Below are positions 24,852 to 33,312 of a DNA stretch of 64,000 bases, piece by piece. Origin of the DNA: UBA6115 sp050953005. GTDB taxonomy: Bacteria; Bacillota; Clostridia; Christensenellales; Aristaeellaceae. A model generated the notes under the pieces. It saw nothing but the letters and a program-made list of their open reading frames with translations, had not been told where the DNA came from and made no database searches. Location of the stretch: NCBI GenBank assembly GCA_050953005.1, contig JBMNLV010000001.1, forward strand, positions 267,170 through 331,169. The letters run 5' to 3'. A program made the translations under genes and the position numbers. The first letter of the stretch is position 1. Every line of letters starts with the position of its first letter.

Positions 24852-26343
24852 TTACAGAATAACACCGTCACGGAAAATAGAAATTTCCCGGTATCCGTTC
24901 ACTTCGTTCCTGGCAGATTTGCGCCCTGAGGCGATGTCCATGATCATGTCAAGCAATTTTACCGTTTCTTCCTCATAGGTCGCCCCCGAAATGATTCTCC
25001 CCGAATCAAAATCAATCCAGTTGGCCTTTTTTTCCGCCAAACGGCTGTTGGATGCGATCTTTAAGGTTGGAACCGGTGCGCCAAGCGGGTTTCCCCTTCC
25101 GGTAGTAAACAGGATCAACCCGGCGCCGCTTGCCACAAGATTGGTGCAGGAGACCTGGTCGTTTCCCGGCCCGGCGAGGATATTCAGGCCTTGATGGATC
25201 GCCCTTTGCCCATAACCGATCACCCCGTTGACAACTGCCTGCCCGCCCTTTTGGATACACCCCAGAGATTTTTCCTCAAGGGTGCTTATTCCCCCTTTTT
25301 TGTTGCCAGGAGAAGGATTTTCGTAGATCGGTTGCCCATACCGTGAATAATAGTCCTTAAACTCATCAATAAGATGAACAATCTCATGGAACACATCCTC
25401 GGATTTGGCGCGGTTCATCAGGATTGTTTCAGCGCCAAACATTTCCGGGACCTCTGTCAGCAAGGTCCGCGCTCCTTCCCCGCACAGCGCGTCATTGACC
25501 CTGCCGCATAAAGCATTGGCAGTGATGCCGGAAAAAGCATCGGAACCGCCGCATTTAAACCCCACCGTCAATGCCGAGACGGGTAAACGCTCTCTTTTGT
25601 CCTTCTCTATGCGCTCACAAAGTTCTTCCAGCAAGCGCATCCCCGCCGCAAACTCATCCTCAACATCCTGGGCAACAAGGAATTTCATCCTGTTGTGATC
25701 AAAGGGCTCCAAATAGGGTTTAAATACCTCTAAATGATTGTTTTCGCATCCAAGGCTTAAAATCAATACGCCACCGGCGTTGGGGTTGCGGGCGATCCCC
25801 GCCAAGATCCGCATTGTCCGCTTCTGGTCGTCGCCTGTTTGGCTGCAGCCCATATTATGCGGGAACGCGAATACTCCATCGATCCTTCCCTGAAACAGCG
25901 CATTGGCCTGTTCTGCCAGGCGCTGTGCCGTCGCGTTGATACAGCCAACCGTTGGCAGAATCCATATTTCGTTTCGTGTCCCTGCCTGCCCGTCATCACG
26001 GAGATACCCTTCAAACGAAAGGCCGGCCGGCTCCCCGTTTTTTTTTCGTCACAGGGTTATATGTGTATTCGGTTTTGCCGGACAAATTTGTCCTTACATT
26101 GTGGGTGTGCACCCATTCGCCGCGTTTGATATGCGCTGTCGCGCGGCCGATTGGATAACCGTACTTGATGATATGCTCATCCCTGGAAATGTCCCGCAAT
26201 GCTGCTTTGTGCCCAAAGGGAATATCCTCAATAAGCGCTATTTCCCCGCCTTCAACATCAACGACATCATCCTTCAACAGGTCTTCTGTCGCAACCGCCA
26301 CATCGTCCTGAGGCATGATCTTTATCAGCTTGGTCTTCTTCAT
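24852..26343 (-). pseudogene. uxaA: Altronate dehydratase, interrupted by a single-base frameshift in an A9 run
   Basis: Two frames together give a complete UxaA of about 495 residues. The N-terminal SAF part starts at the ATG 26343 (MKKTKLIKIMPQDDVAVA ... YPIGRATAHIKRGEWVHTHNV) and runs to an early stop near 26011. The rest (FEGYLRDDGQAGTRNE, LPTVGCINATAQRL, FPHNMGCSQTGDD, LTVGFKCGGSDAFSG, EVPEMFGAE, NPSPGNKKGG) is in another frame. The frames meet at nine T on the plus strand (26038-26046); with eight, the reading is continuous (NPVTKKNGEP...). It dehydrates altronate to 2-keto-3-deoxygluconate. An assembly error, true decay, slippage or transcriptional realignment could explain it; downstream codons show no other damage. 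Confidence 0.88.
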
Positions 26344-26344
26344 G

Positions 26345-27811
26345 TTAGAGCTTTCCCATCGTTGAACGTATGCCGTTTTCCATGATTGAGGAAAGATTGA
26401 GCGCGACCGCATCCAAAAATCCATCCAGTTCCGTCAGATCGCGCCCGCTCCAGAACTCCCTGTTGGACAGCACTCCAGACGCCACCTTGAAGGCATCATT
26501 TGTTTGCCATGCCGATTCAAAGAAATCCAGGACACTCGGGTTATCCCGAACCTCGTATTCGGCGCCGTCCTCGCGCTTTCCAATGTATCCGCCATTCACC
26601 CGGCCGCCGCGATAAAAACGAATGAATGCCGCCATTGAAAACGCCAGGTTTTGGGGTATGCGGCCGAACCTGGCCAGGAAATCAATCAGCGTGGGTACAC
26701 ACCGGGCATTGTATTTTGAGCAGGAATTGAGCGCGATGTCCAGCAATCTGTGCGCGATGTACGGGTTTTCGAACCGCTCGCTCACCGCGCTTGCGAAAGC
26801 AAGGAGATCCCCGCGCGGCAAATCAATTGTGGGAACAGCTTCGTTCAGTAAAAATGCGTTCAGATAGTCTTTAAACACGGAATCGTTCATAAAATCGGAT
26901 ACGATATTGTGGCCTGCCAGGTAGGCCGCCAAAACAGTCGCCGTATGCGCCCCGTTCAAAATACGGACCTTCCTTTTTTTGTAAGGTGTCACGTCATCCG
27001 TCCAGATCACATTGGCCTGCGGCGAGCCTACCGGAAATTCCTTCATCCATTTTCTGTCGGCTTCGATCACCCACAGGTTGAACAGCTCGCATGTGTCCAG
27101 CAAGTCGTCAGTATAGCCCAATTCAGCCTGCAGCTCTTCAATTTGGTTGCGGGGATATCCCGTTACAATACGGTCCACCAGGGTGGAAGCGAACTCACAG
27201 CTTGTATCCAGCCATTCCGTGAACGCCCGCGCAAGCCCCCATTCCTTTGCGTAGCGATGCACGATGCGCTTGAGCTGCGGACCGTTATCGTCAATCAATT
27301 CAACAGGAAGTATCAAGAGCCCCTTGTCGGAAGCGCCGGAAAACCTTTTGAATCTTTCATACAGAAAAGCACAAAGCTTGGCCGGATAACTCCGGGGCGG
27401 CTTGTCATCAAGGCGGTCGCCCTGACGGTACGCTATGCCGGCTTCCGTCGTGTTTGAAACAACGACCCGAAGGTCTTTGTTTCCGGCAACATCAAGCAAT
27501 TCCTGATAGTTTTTGTAGGGATCGATACACCTTGACACGGAAGATACCCGATCCGCCCTCTGGACAGGCACGCCGTTCTCGATGCCGCGCATCACAACGG
27601 TATATTGGCAGTCTTGGGCATTCAGTTGCTCGCACATGCCGTTTTCAATCGGCTGGCATATTACAACAGAGCCATTGAAAGCGCCTTGCCGGTTGCTCAG
27701 TTCGACCATCCAGTCAACAAAGGCCCGCAAAAAATTACCCTCGCCAAATTGCAGCACTTTCTCCGGCAGATTCAAAAACCGCTTCGGATACTTTTCGTGG
27801 ATATATCGCAT
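26345..27811 (-). CDS. uxaB: Tagaturonate reductase (altronate oxidoreductase)
   Basis: 488 residues, long-chain mannitol dehydrogenase fold. VLQFGEGNFLRAFVDWM (nucleotide loop), VVVSNTTEAGIAY, ILPVELIDDNGPQL, and the catalytic stretch KKRKVRILNGAHTATVL are characteristic. UxaB reduces tagaturonate to altronate with NADH, one step before UxaA. Start ATG at 27811 is set by AGGAG eight bases before it. Its stop lies two bases before the uxaA start. The operon lacks uxaC, an exuT-like transporter and kdgK here, so the other steps must be encoded elsewhere. Candidate promoter in the 77 bases before it is not clear. Confidence 0.93.
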   Translation of the reverse strand: MRYIHEKYPKRFLNLPEKVLQFGEGNFLRAFVDWMVELSNRQGAFNGSVVICQPIENGMCEQLNAQDCQYTVVMRGIENGVPVQRADRVSSVSRCIDPYKNYQELLDVAGNKDLRVVVSNTTEAGIAYRQGDRLDDKPPRSYPAKLCAFLYERFKRFSGASDKGLLILPVELIDDNGPQLKRIVHRYAKEWGLARAFTEWLDTSCEFASTLVDRIVTGYPRNQIEELQAELGYTDDLLDTCELFNLWVIEADRKWMKEFPVGSPQANVIWTDDVTPYKKRKVRILNGAHTATVLAAYLAGHNIVSDFMNDSVFKDYLNAFLLNEAVPTIDLPRGDLLAFASAVSERFENPYIAHRLLDIALNSCSKYNARCVPTLIDFLARFGRIPQNLAFSMAAFIRFYRGGRVNGGYIGKREDGAEYEVRDNPSVLDFFESAWQTNDAFKVASGVLSNREFWSGRDLTELDGFLDAVALNLSSIMENGIRSTMGKL

Positions 27812-27888
27812 GCCTTTCTCCTGCAGGACTTTAATGTCAAACAATGCCTATGGCGTTACTATATCAAACACGGTCAACAATATCCACA

Positions 27889-30102
27889 TTAATGCCCGGA
27901 CTTGCCCTTGCTGCCTGCCTTGCGGGCCGGAGCCGGCTTGTCCTTTTTGACATAGGCGATGGGCAGGCTGATCACCGGCTCGTCAGTTCCCTTGGGCGTA
28001 AAGCTTAATTGGCCCTCGCTGAGCGTCACTGTCCCGCTGCTGCCGCGCGCCTGGCCGCTTGTCAGCAGCAAGCGGATGATCGCCTCATTGAGCATGGGAC
28101 CCTTGGCGCGGATAAGCGCGTTTTTCCACAGTGTAAAGGCACAGCCCCCTTTCCAGGCGCTGCAGCCAAAGGCGCGGTCGCTTTCCTGCACCTGCTGACC
28201 GCACAAAGGGCAAGCCAGGTCCTCCAGCGGTTTTACGCTGGTTGCCGGGCGCACACGGCCCCGGGAGGATCGTACCTCCCGGTCAAACGTCACTGCCTTT
28301 TGTTGTGTGAATGCCGATTGAACCAGGAAAACGGTCATCTTGCGGATGCCGTCCATAAAGCGCTGCGGATCGCGCTGTTGGCGGGCAATCTCATCCAGCG
28401 CCTGCTCCCATTTGCCTGTCATCACGGGGGAAGCAATCTGCTCCGGCACAACCTCGATCAGCTTCTCTCCCTTGGGGGTAGCGTAGATCACCTTGCCCCT
28501 GCGCGCGGCGTAGCCCACCTGAATGAGGCGCTCAATGGTGGCCGCGCGCGTCGCCGGGGTGCCCAGACCGGCCTCCTTGAGGACCTCCATGAGCTCCTCA
28601 TCCTCTGTCTTGATGCCCGGGCGCTCCATGCGCTGCAGCAGGCTGGCGTCCGTATGCGGAGCAGGCGGCTTGGTCTTGTCCTGCTTGAGCGTGGTTTTCT
28701 CCACCGTGCGCTCATCGCCTTCCTTCAGCGGCGGCAGGCTGGCCTGCGCCTCGTCCTCCTCCGTCTTTCCCTTTGCCCTGGGCGGTTCCCCTGTCACCGC
28801 CTTCCAGCCCTGGGCAGTCACCACGCGCCCGGTGGAACGAAAGGCCTGCCCCGCGCAATGGGTGATGATCGTGGTCTGCTCATACTCAAAGGCCGGATAA
28901 AAGGCGGCCAGGAAGCGCCGCACCACCAGATCGTACAGCGCCCGCTCATCCGGGGTGAACTTGTCCGGATCCACCTGCTGTCCGGTGGGAATGATGGCAT
29001 GGTGGTCCGTGATCTTGGCGTCATCAAAAACACGGGTTGAAAAAGGCAGCTTGCCATTCTTGCGGGGCAGGCCGCTGACATATGGCGCGTAGGCCGCCGG
29101 AAGGATCTCCATGGCCTTGTAGACGCGGCCCACCATGTCCCGGGGCAGGTGGCGGCTGTCGGTGCGCGGATAGGTCAGCGCCTTGCGCCCCTCATACAGG
29201 GCCTGGGCGGTTTTAAGGGTCTTGTCCGCGGTAAAGCCCAGCGCGCGGTTAGCCTCCCGCTGCAGACTGGTCAGGTCAAACAGCTGCGGGGGCAGCTCGC
29301 GCTTAGGCTGGGTCTGCGCCCGGGTCACCCTGGCGGGCTGGCCTGATACCTGCTTGCGGATAGCCAGGGCGCGCGCCTTGTCCAGGATGCGGTGGGCAAT
29401 GCGCTCATCAGGCGCCTGCTCATCAAACCAGCGCCCCTGATAATCCCCGAAGTCCGCTGTAAGCACATAGAAATCCACAGGAACAAACTCGCGGATTTCC
29501 TTCTCACGCTCAACCAGGATGGCCAAGGTAGGAGTCTGGACACGCCCTACAGACAACAGGGCGTTATATTGCAGGGTAAAGGCACGGCTGGCATTCATGC
29601 CGACCAGCCAGTCCGCCTGCGCGCGGCACAGCGCGCTGCGATACAAACCGTCATACTGCTTGGCAGGCACAAGCGCGTCAAAACCTTCGCGGATCGCGGC
29701 ATCGGTCAGGGAGCTGATCCACAGCCGTTCAACCGGCTTGGTGCATCCGGCATGCTCATAAATCAAGCGGAAGATCAGTTCACCTTCCCGCCCGGCGTCC
29801 GTTGCGCACACCAGGGAGTCCGTCTGCCGGTCCAGCATCAGTTTTTTTACGATGGCATACTGGCTGCGGGTTTTGGGGATCACCTTGGTGCCAATCTCCT
29901 CGGGCAGGATGGGCAAATCCTCCCTGCGCCATTTTTTGTAGCGCTCATCGATCTCATCAGGTTCCTTCAGGGTGACCAGATGGCCCAGCGCCCAGGTGAC
30001 ACGCCAGGCCTCGGACTCAAACCAGTCTTCTTTGCGGGAACACTTGAGCACACGGGCAATGTCCCGCGCGACGCTGGGCTTTTCCGCGACAATCAGTTTC
30101 AT
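27889..30102 (-). CDS. topB: DNA topoisomerase III (type IA)
   Basis: 737 residues. Toprim domain at the N-terminus (MKLIVAEKPSVARDIARVL ... CATDAGREGELIFR), catalytic tyrosine in ALTYPRTDSRHLP, SVGRVQTPTLAILVERE, and the C-terminal part ending in a zinc-binding module (CPLCGQQVQESDRAFGC, GGCAFTLWK). TopB relaxes or decatenates single-strand-linked DNA. The basic C-terminal end is rich in Lys, Pro and Gly. TopB is a housekeeping gene but is also often carried on integrative elements; the full-length housekeeping-like context and GC content favour the chromosomal form. It is not clearly co-transcribed with the ferredoxin upstream. Confidence 0.95.
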   Translation of the reverse strand: MKLIVAEKPSVARDIARVLKCSRKEDWFESEAWRVTWALGHLVTLKEPDEIDERYKKWRREDLPILPEEIGTKVIPKTRSQYAIVKKLMLDRQTDSLVCATDAGREGELIFRLIYEHAGCTKPVERLWISSLTDAAIREGFDALVPAKQYDGLYRSALCRAQADWLVGMNASRAFTLQYNALLSVGRVQTPTLAILVEREKEIREFVPVDFYVLTADFGDYQGRWFDEQAPDERIAHRILDKARALAIRKQVSGQPARVTRAQTQPKRELPPQLFDLTSLQREANRALGFTADKTLKTAQALYEGRKALTYPRTDSRHLPRDMVGRVYKAMEILPAAYAPYVSGLPRKNGKLPFSTRVFDDAKITDHHAIIPTGQQVDPDKFTPDERALYDLVVRRFLAAFYPAFEYEQTTIITHCAGQAFRSTGRVVTAQGWKAVTGEPPRAKGKTEEDEAQASLPPLKEGDERTVEKTTLKQDKTKPPAPHTDASLLQRMERPGIKTEDEELMEVLKEAGLGTPATRAATIERLIQVGYAARRGKVIYATPKGEKLIEVVPEQIASPVMTGKWEQALDEIARQQRDPQRFMDGIRKMTVFLVQSAFTQQKAVTFDREVRSSRGRVRPATSVKPLEDLACPLCGQQVQESDRAFGCSAWKGGCAFTLWKNALIRAKGPMLNEAIIRLLLTSGQARGSSGTVTLSEGQLSFTPKGTDEPVISLPIAYVKKDKPAPARKAGSKGKSGH

Positions 30103-30133
30103 GAACCAACCTTCCTGACATTCAACAAGGGAA

Positions 30134-30159
30134 CAAAAAAAGCGCTGCTTTCGCAGCGC
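30134..30159 (-). terminator. Intrinsic terminator of the ferredoxin gene
   Basis: Perfect GCGCTGC/GCAGCGC stem with a four-base loop, followed on the minus strand by TTTTTTTGTT. It lies between the ferredoxin stop and topB. Confidence 0.92.
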
Positions 30160-30171
30160 GGCGGACCTTGC

Positions 30172-30342
30172 TTACTCCGCGGCGATAGCGTCCACAGGAC
30201 AGACGTCAGCGCAAGCACCACATTCAATGCAGACATCCGCATCAATTTCGAACTGGGTATCCCCCTCCGAAATCGCGTTGGTCGGGCACTCGGCTTCGCA
30301 AGAGCCGCAGCTGATGCAAGCATCCGAAATCTTGTATGCCAT
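30172..30342 (-). CDS. 2[4Fe-4S] ferredoxin
   Basis: 56 residues: MAYKISDACISCGSCEAECP and VCIECGACADVCPVDAI, two classical CxxCxxCxxxCP motifs of the clostridial type. It is a small soluble low-potential electron carrier of anaerobes, serving hydrogenases, pyruvate:ferredoxin oxidoreductase and others. The ATG at 30342 has GGAGGGG six bases upstream; an earlier ATG touches the SD. It stands alone between topB and the AT-rich island with its own terminator. Confidence 0.96.
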   Translation of the reverse strand: MAYKISDACISCGSCEAECPTNAISEGDTQFEIDADVCIECGACADVCPVDAIAAE

Positions 30343-30421
30343 GCACATCCCCTCCGTTCCAGTGCTTTCGCACTTTATTTCGTGGTAATTGTAATGCACA
30401 CGGATTAAAAAATCAAGCACC

Positions 30422-30467
30422 AACTTAAACAAACCTAAGTCCCGAACTTAAACAAACCTAAGTCCCG
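30422..30467. repeat. 23-bp perfect tandem duplication between ferredoxin and the toxin-antitoxin pair
   Basis: The unit AACTTAAACAAACCTAAGTC plus CCG is present at 30422-30444 and 30445-30467. It stands about 150 bases upstream of the Panacea gene and just upstream of the ferredoxin gene on the other strand. The start of the AT-rich island falls here. Confidence 0.95.
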
Positions 30468-30619
30468 AATCTAAGAATCCAGGAGGAAATTGACGAGAGC
30501 TTATGAAAATTTAAGTTGGTTGGCGCAAAAATTCATAGATTTGTAACAATTATAGTTTATACTACGTATGATAGGTGTTAAATGTGGTGAGTTGCAACAA
30601 CCGAAAAGGAGGTGATGGT

Positions 30620-31168
30620 GTGGCAAGAGTAGAGGATGTAGCAAGTTTCTTTATCACGCTTGGTCAGCAGCAGGCAGACAATGAAATAGGAGACCAGGTA
30701 TCTCACCTTCGTCTGCAGAAACTTCTTTATTTTGCGCAAGGATGTCATCTTGCCAGATATGGAAAACTGCTGTTTGAGAACGAGATGTATGCGTGGCAGC
30801 TTGGCCCGGTGGTTCCGGAAATATACAGGCAATACAAGAAATATGGAAACGGCGGTATTCCTGCTGAAGAACCATTCGATCCGGATACCCTCACGCCGGA
30901 TGAGTTTGCTCTGTTGTTGGATGTTGCCCGCAAATATGACAAATTCTCCACATCTAAACTTATTAACATGACACATCAAGCCGGAACGCCATGGGCGCAA
31001 TCCAAAACAAATGAAGTGATACCAATCCCAGCAATAAGGTCTTATTTTGATTCGATAATACCGCTTGATTCTTTTGAGGATGCGCTGCAAAGAATTGAAG
31101 TTATCACACCCAGACGGGATGAGGAAGGAAATGCGGTGCTTCCTGGAAGTGCTGACAACTGGGATTGA
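30620..31168 (+). CDS. Panacea (DUF4065/SocA-like) domain protein, probable antitoxin
   Basis: 182 residues. The N-terminal about 130 residues carry the Panacea pattern: VEDVASFFITLGQQQAD, VSHLRLQKLLYFAQGCHLARYG, AWQLGPVVPEIYRQYKKYG, LLLDVARKYDKFSTSKLINMTH and GTPWAQ. This domain is known (DUF4065, PanA) as an antitoxin module that neutralises many unrelated toxins. The start is GTG at 30620, set by AAAGGAGGTGATG. It is followed after three bases by a MazF-like gene, so this is very likely the antitoxin of a type II pair. The GC content is lower than in housekeeping neighbours. No DNA-binding part is obvious. Confidence 0.85.
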   Translation: MARVEDVASFFITLGQQQADNEIGDQVSHLRLQKLLYFAQGCHLARYGKLLFENEMYAWQLGPVVPEIYRQYKKYGNGGIPAEEPFDPDTLTPDEFALLLDVARKYDKFSTSKLINMTHQAGTPWAQSKTNEVIPIPAIRSYFDSIIPLDSFEDALQRIEVITPRRDEEGNAVLPGSADNWD

Positions 31169-31171
31169 CTA

Positions 31172-31483
31172 ATGAACGTGAAACCATGGGAGATATGGTA
31201 TGCCGCCGTCAGATATGAAGATGAGCCAACCGTTCAGGACAGGCCTGTACTAATTACCAGCGCTAATAAAGCAGTCATTGTCGCCTTCAAAATTACAAAA
31301 TCAGAACCAAGAAATATTTGGGGTGAGTATGAATTAGTGATGTGGAAATCAGCAGGGCTTGATGTACCATCTACTGTGCGTCTGACCAAACAAATTAACT
31401 TGACAGAGAAAGATATGCGCCGCCGGATAGGGACATTGCAACCAGTTGATATCTTGGAAATTCTGAAAAGGATTGGCGCCTGA
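31172..31483 (+). CDS. PemK/MazF-like toxin-type small protein
   Basis: 103 residues. MNVKPWEIWYAAVRYEDEP, QDRPVLITSANKAVIVAFKITKSEPRN, GEYELVMWKSAGLDVPSTVRLTKQINLTE and RRRIGTLQPVDILEILKRI follow the MazF/PemK order: W-x-I-W-x-A at the start, RPVL, a TS-x2-R type strand, S-x-V-R, and G.L...D. MazF enzymes are ribonucleases cutting mRNA at short sequences. The RP and S-T-V-R motifs suggest active-site residues are kept. It starts three bases after the Panacea gene. The cut site cannot be predicted. Confidence 0.75.
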   Translation: MNVKPWEIWYAAVRYEDEPTVQDRPVLITSANKAVIVAFKITKSEPRNIWGEYELVMWKSAGLDVPSTVRLTKQINLTEKDMRRRIGTLQPVDILEILKRIGA

Positions 31484-31641
31484 CAGTAGACGACTCGGGA
31501 AGGGCGCCATGAAACAGCCAGCAATAATGGCCCTTTGCGGACTGATTCAGTTTTCAGTGCTCAACACCTGATAAGGAAAAGGAAGCTGTCCGCGCCCGGG
31601 CCTACCAGCGCGGAGACAGGCGCGCAGAGGCTGTCCCCGCC

Positions 31642-31672
31642 CCTGCCGGGAGGCGGCTTCCGCCGCGGCAGG
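31642..31672. repeat. GC-rich inverted repeat after the toxin-antitoxin pair
   Basis: CCTGCC (31642-31647) pairs with GGCAGG (31667-31672), with inner GGCGG/CCGCC around a CTTC loop. It lies between the MazF-like gene and the convergent AT-rich gene. No T tract follows, so it is not a standard terminator. Confidence 0.6.
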
Positions 31673-31683
31673 AGAACATCGGG

Positions 31684-32697
31684 TCACTTCTTCAATCCCT
31701 CAATCGCCTCTCTGGCAAACTCCCAATTATCTCCTCCCAACGGCTCACTCAATCCCCCCAAAGTCATCATCTCCAACTGCCTGATTACATAGGGATCATT
31801 CACACTGCTATTCAATCTCTGAGCCCAATCTTCAGCCATACCCATCTTACTCTCACTCAACATTTGATACCTTTTTTCTTTAGTTTGTTTAAACAGAAGA
31901 TCATAATTATACCCCATCATCAATGCTTTAACTATTTCTAAATGAGCCCCATCATAACTAAACTCATAATATAACCCCGCATTATGATCTACTAAACTAC
32001 GCATTACCTGTCCATGACCGATACCCATACTTTCTACTGCTAATATACTAATAGCTCCGTTTCTTAAACCCTCATCTTTAAACTTTTTAATTGAAGCCTC
32101 ATCGGCATTTTGACTGATTACCCCGGTTGATGGTCTCAACAACGCCGCTCCAAATCCGACATCCTCATTAAACACGTACGGAAACCAAACACAAAAACCG
32201 TTATCACTTAATACTTCCACCACATTTTCCGCCCCGTGCTTCTCATACCACTCTATCGCCGCCCTAAAAGCCTTTTCATTTTGTTTGTCGGTATGCACCA
32301 ACAAAAATCTTGGCTTGCCTTCTTTGTCGCAATACACGTTCAACCCCTCTCCCGTCAGAGCATAATTGATTATTTGCTCGTTGCTCACATAATTTTCTAA
32401 AAAACCATATTTGCCGTCAGCTCGACTCCCTCTTCTTACCCCACCATATTCAGCCGAATTATTATCCACCGCATACATCCACTTGGCGCAAATCGTAATT
32501 CTGTCTTCATCCTCACAGCCTGCCTCTCTTAACTGTTGTCGGTAATCTCCATATTTACGGTCTTCATTTTCCACCATCAATTTTCTGATCGTTTCATAAG
32601 GCAAATCCTCGCTTTTGACTCCTTCAAAATCCATAATCATTTTTCTCAATTGTTTTTTTTCTTCCTCAGATACCAATTCCGTCTCTTGACTTGGCAT
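31684..32697 (-). CDS. Hypothetical protein of the AT-rich island
   Basis: 337 residues, not recognised. The N-terminus is charged and helical (SEEEKKQLRKMIMDFEG), followed by ITICAKWMYAVDNNSAEYGG, YALTGEGLNVYCDKEGKP, AIEWYEKHGAENVVEVLSDN and VESMGIGHGQVMRSLVDHNAG. No signal peptide, membrane helix or known motif is obvious. It has many polar residues, Trp and Tyr, as in a folded cytosolic or secreted globular protein. Its coding strand is strongly AT-rich compared with neighbours. The ATG overlaps the stop of a small exported-peptide gene (TAATG), so translation is coupled; a joint function is likely. Origin by transfer is inferred. It could be a phage or plasmid accessory gene. Confidence 0.6.
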   Translation of the reverse strand: MPSQETELVSEEEKKQLRKMIMDFEGVKSEDLPYETIRKLMVENEDRKYGDYRQQLREAGCEDEDRITICAKWMYAVDNNSAEYGGVRRGSRADGKYGFLENYVSNEQIINYALTGEGLNVYCDKEGKPRFLLVHTDKQNEKAFRAAIEWYEKHGAENVVEVLSDNGFCVWFPYVFNEDVGFGAALLRPSTGVISQNADEASIKKFKDEGLRNGAISILAVESMGIGHGQVMRSLVDHNAGLYYEFSYDGAHLEIVKALMMGYNYDLLFKQTKEKRYQMLSESKMGMAEDWAQRLNSSVNDPYVIRQLEMMTLGGLSEPLGGDNWEFAREAIEGLKK

Positions 32698-32876
32698 TAC
32701 TCCTTTTCTGTCGTTGTCGTTGATGGATTCATTGGGTTTTGTTCTGCCCTTACCTCACCCGCCATCGGCCCCGACAACGCTAATCCTGTCAAACCCAAAG
32801 CTACTGTTCTCCTTAGTTTATCTTTCAACGAAAATGATTGATGAACCTGATTGCTGCCTGACCCGATCCTCTTCAT
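32697..32876 (-). CDS. Small peptide with N-terminal signal-like helix (59 aa), coupled to the downstream gene
   Basis: On the minus strand an ATG at 32876 opens 59 codons: MKRIGSGSNQVHQSFSLKDK, then LRRTVALGLTGLALSGPMAG and EVRAEQNPMN, ending PSTTTTEKE. A basic stretch, a hydrophobic core and an A-x-A-like site (EVRA-EQ) suggest a Sec signal with a very short mature part of about 15 residues rich in Pro, Thr and Glu. The stop shares one base with the ATG of the downstream gene (TAATG). It could be an exported pro-peptide, or the signal peptide of the next protein separated by a mutation (the downstream ORF has no own signal). No strong SD is seen. Unrecognised. Confidence 0.5.
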   Translation of the reverse strand: MKRIGSGSNQVHQSFSLKDKLRRTVALGLTGLALSGPMAGEVRAEQNPMNPSTTTTEKE

Positions 32877-33238
32877 GGCGGTTTGCCTCCAATCCTCATA
32901 TTGATATATCGAGAAAAAACTATGCCGGCATGAGCCTGCCTTCCGGTACCTGGCCCCATTTTACCATGGGCCGCTGAGGCGCTCAAACTTTTCTTTTTTC
33001 ACAGGAGATGCCCCGCAACGGGGGCGGAGGGGTTATATCGGGGTTTTATCTTCTTGCTTGATAAACTTGACAAACTCAACATTATGTATAGCGGCTTCAT
33101 CTACTTCGCAATGATTGTTGATGCATTGTTAGTATGAACAGGCTGCAGTCGCTTAAATCAGCGATTCCTTAGTATAACTTAAGCGAAAGTCAATCCCTGT
33201 GCCAGGACGGCTGAAACAGTTTACTGGCCCTGCCTTGC
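32877..33238. other. Intergenic stretch between the AT-rich island and walJ
   Basis: No gene recognised in about 360 bases. It holds a GGCCC/GGGCC inverted repeat around 32950-32971 and an 8-bp inverted repeat TCGCTTAA/TTAAGCGA (33149-33156 with 33179-33186). The right edge of the island is placed about here from base composition only. Confidence 0.45.
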
Positions 33239-33267
33239 TTGTCAAGGCAGCCCCCGGAGCCTATAAT
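33239..33267 (+). promoter_or_regulatory. Sigma-A type promoter of the walJ-comEC-holA-rsmG run
   Basis: TTGTCA (33239-33244), 17-bp spacer, TATAAT (33262-33267), 45 bases before the walJ ATG. Confidence 0.82.
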
Positions 33268-33312
33268 GTGCTCATGGCGCGCTAGCGTCAGAATGCACTG
33301 AACGGAAGACCG

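Noticed and set aside
24852..25853. Separate 333-residue altronate dehydratase starting at MGCSQTGDD
   Set aside because: Conserved family sequence continues upstream in the same frame to the A9 run, so the ATG is internal and the gene is one frameshifted uxaA.
27889..30102. Topoisomerase III as the marker of an integrative element
   Set aside because: No relaxase, integrase, T4SS or direct-repeat ends nearby; GC like the housekeeping genes.
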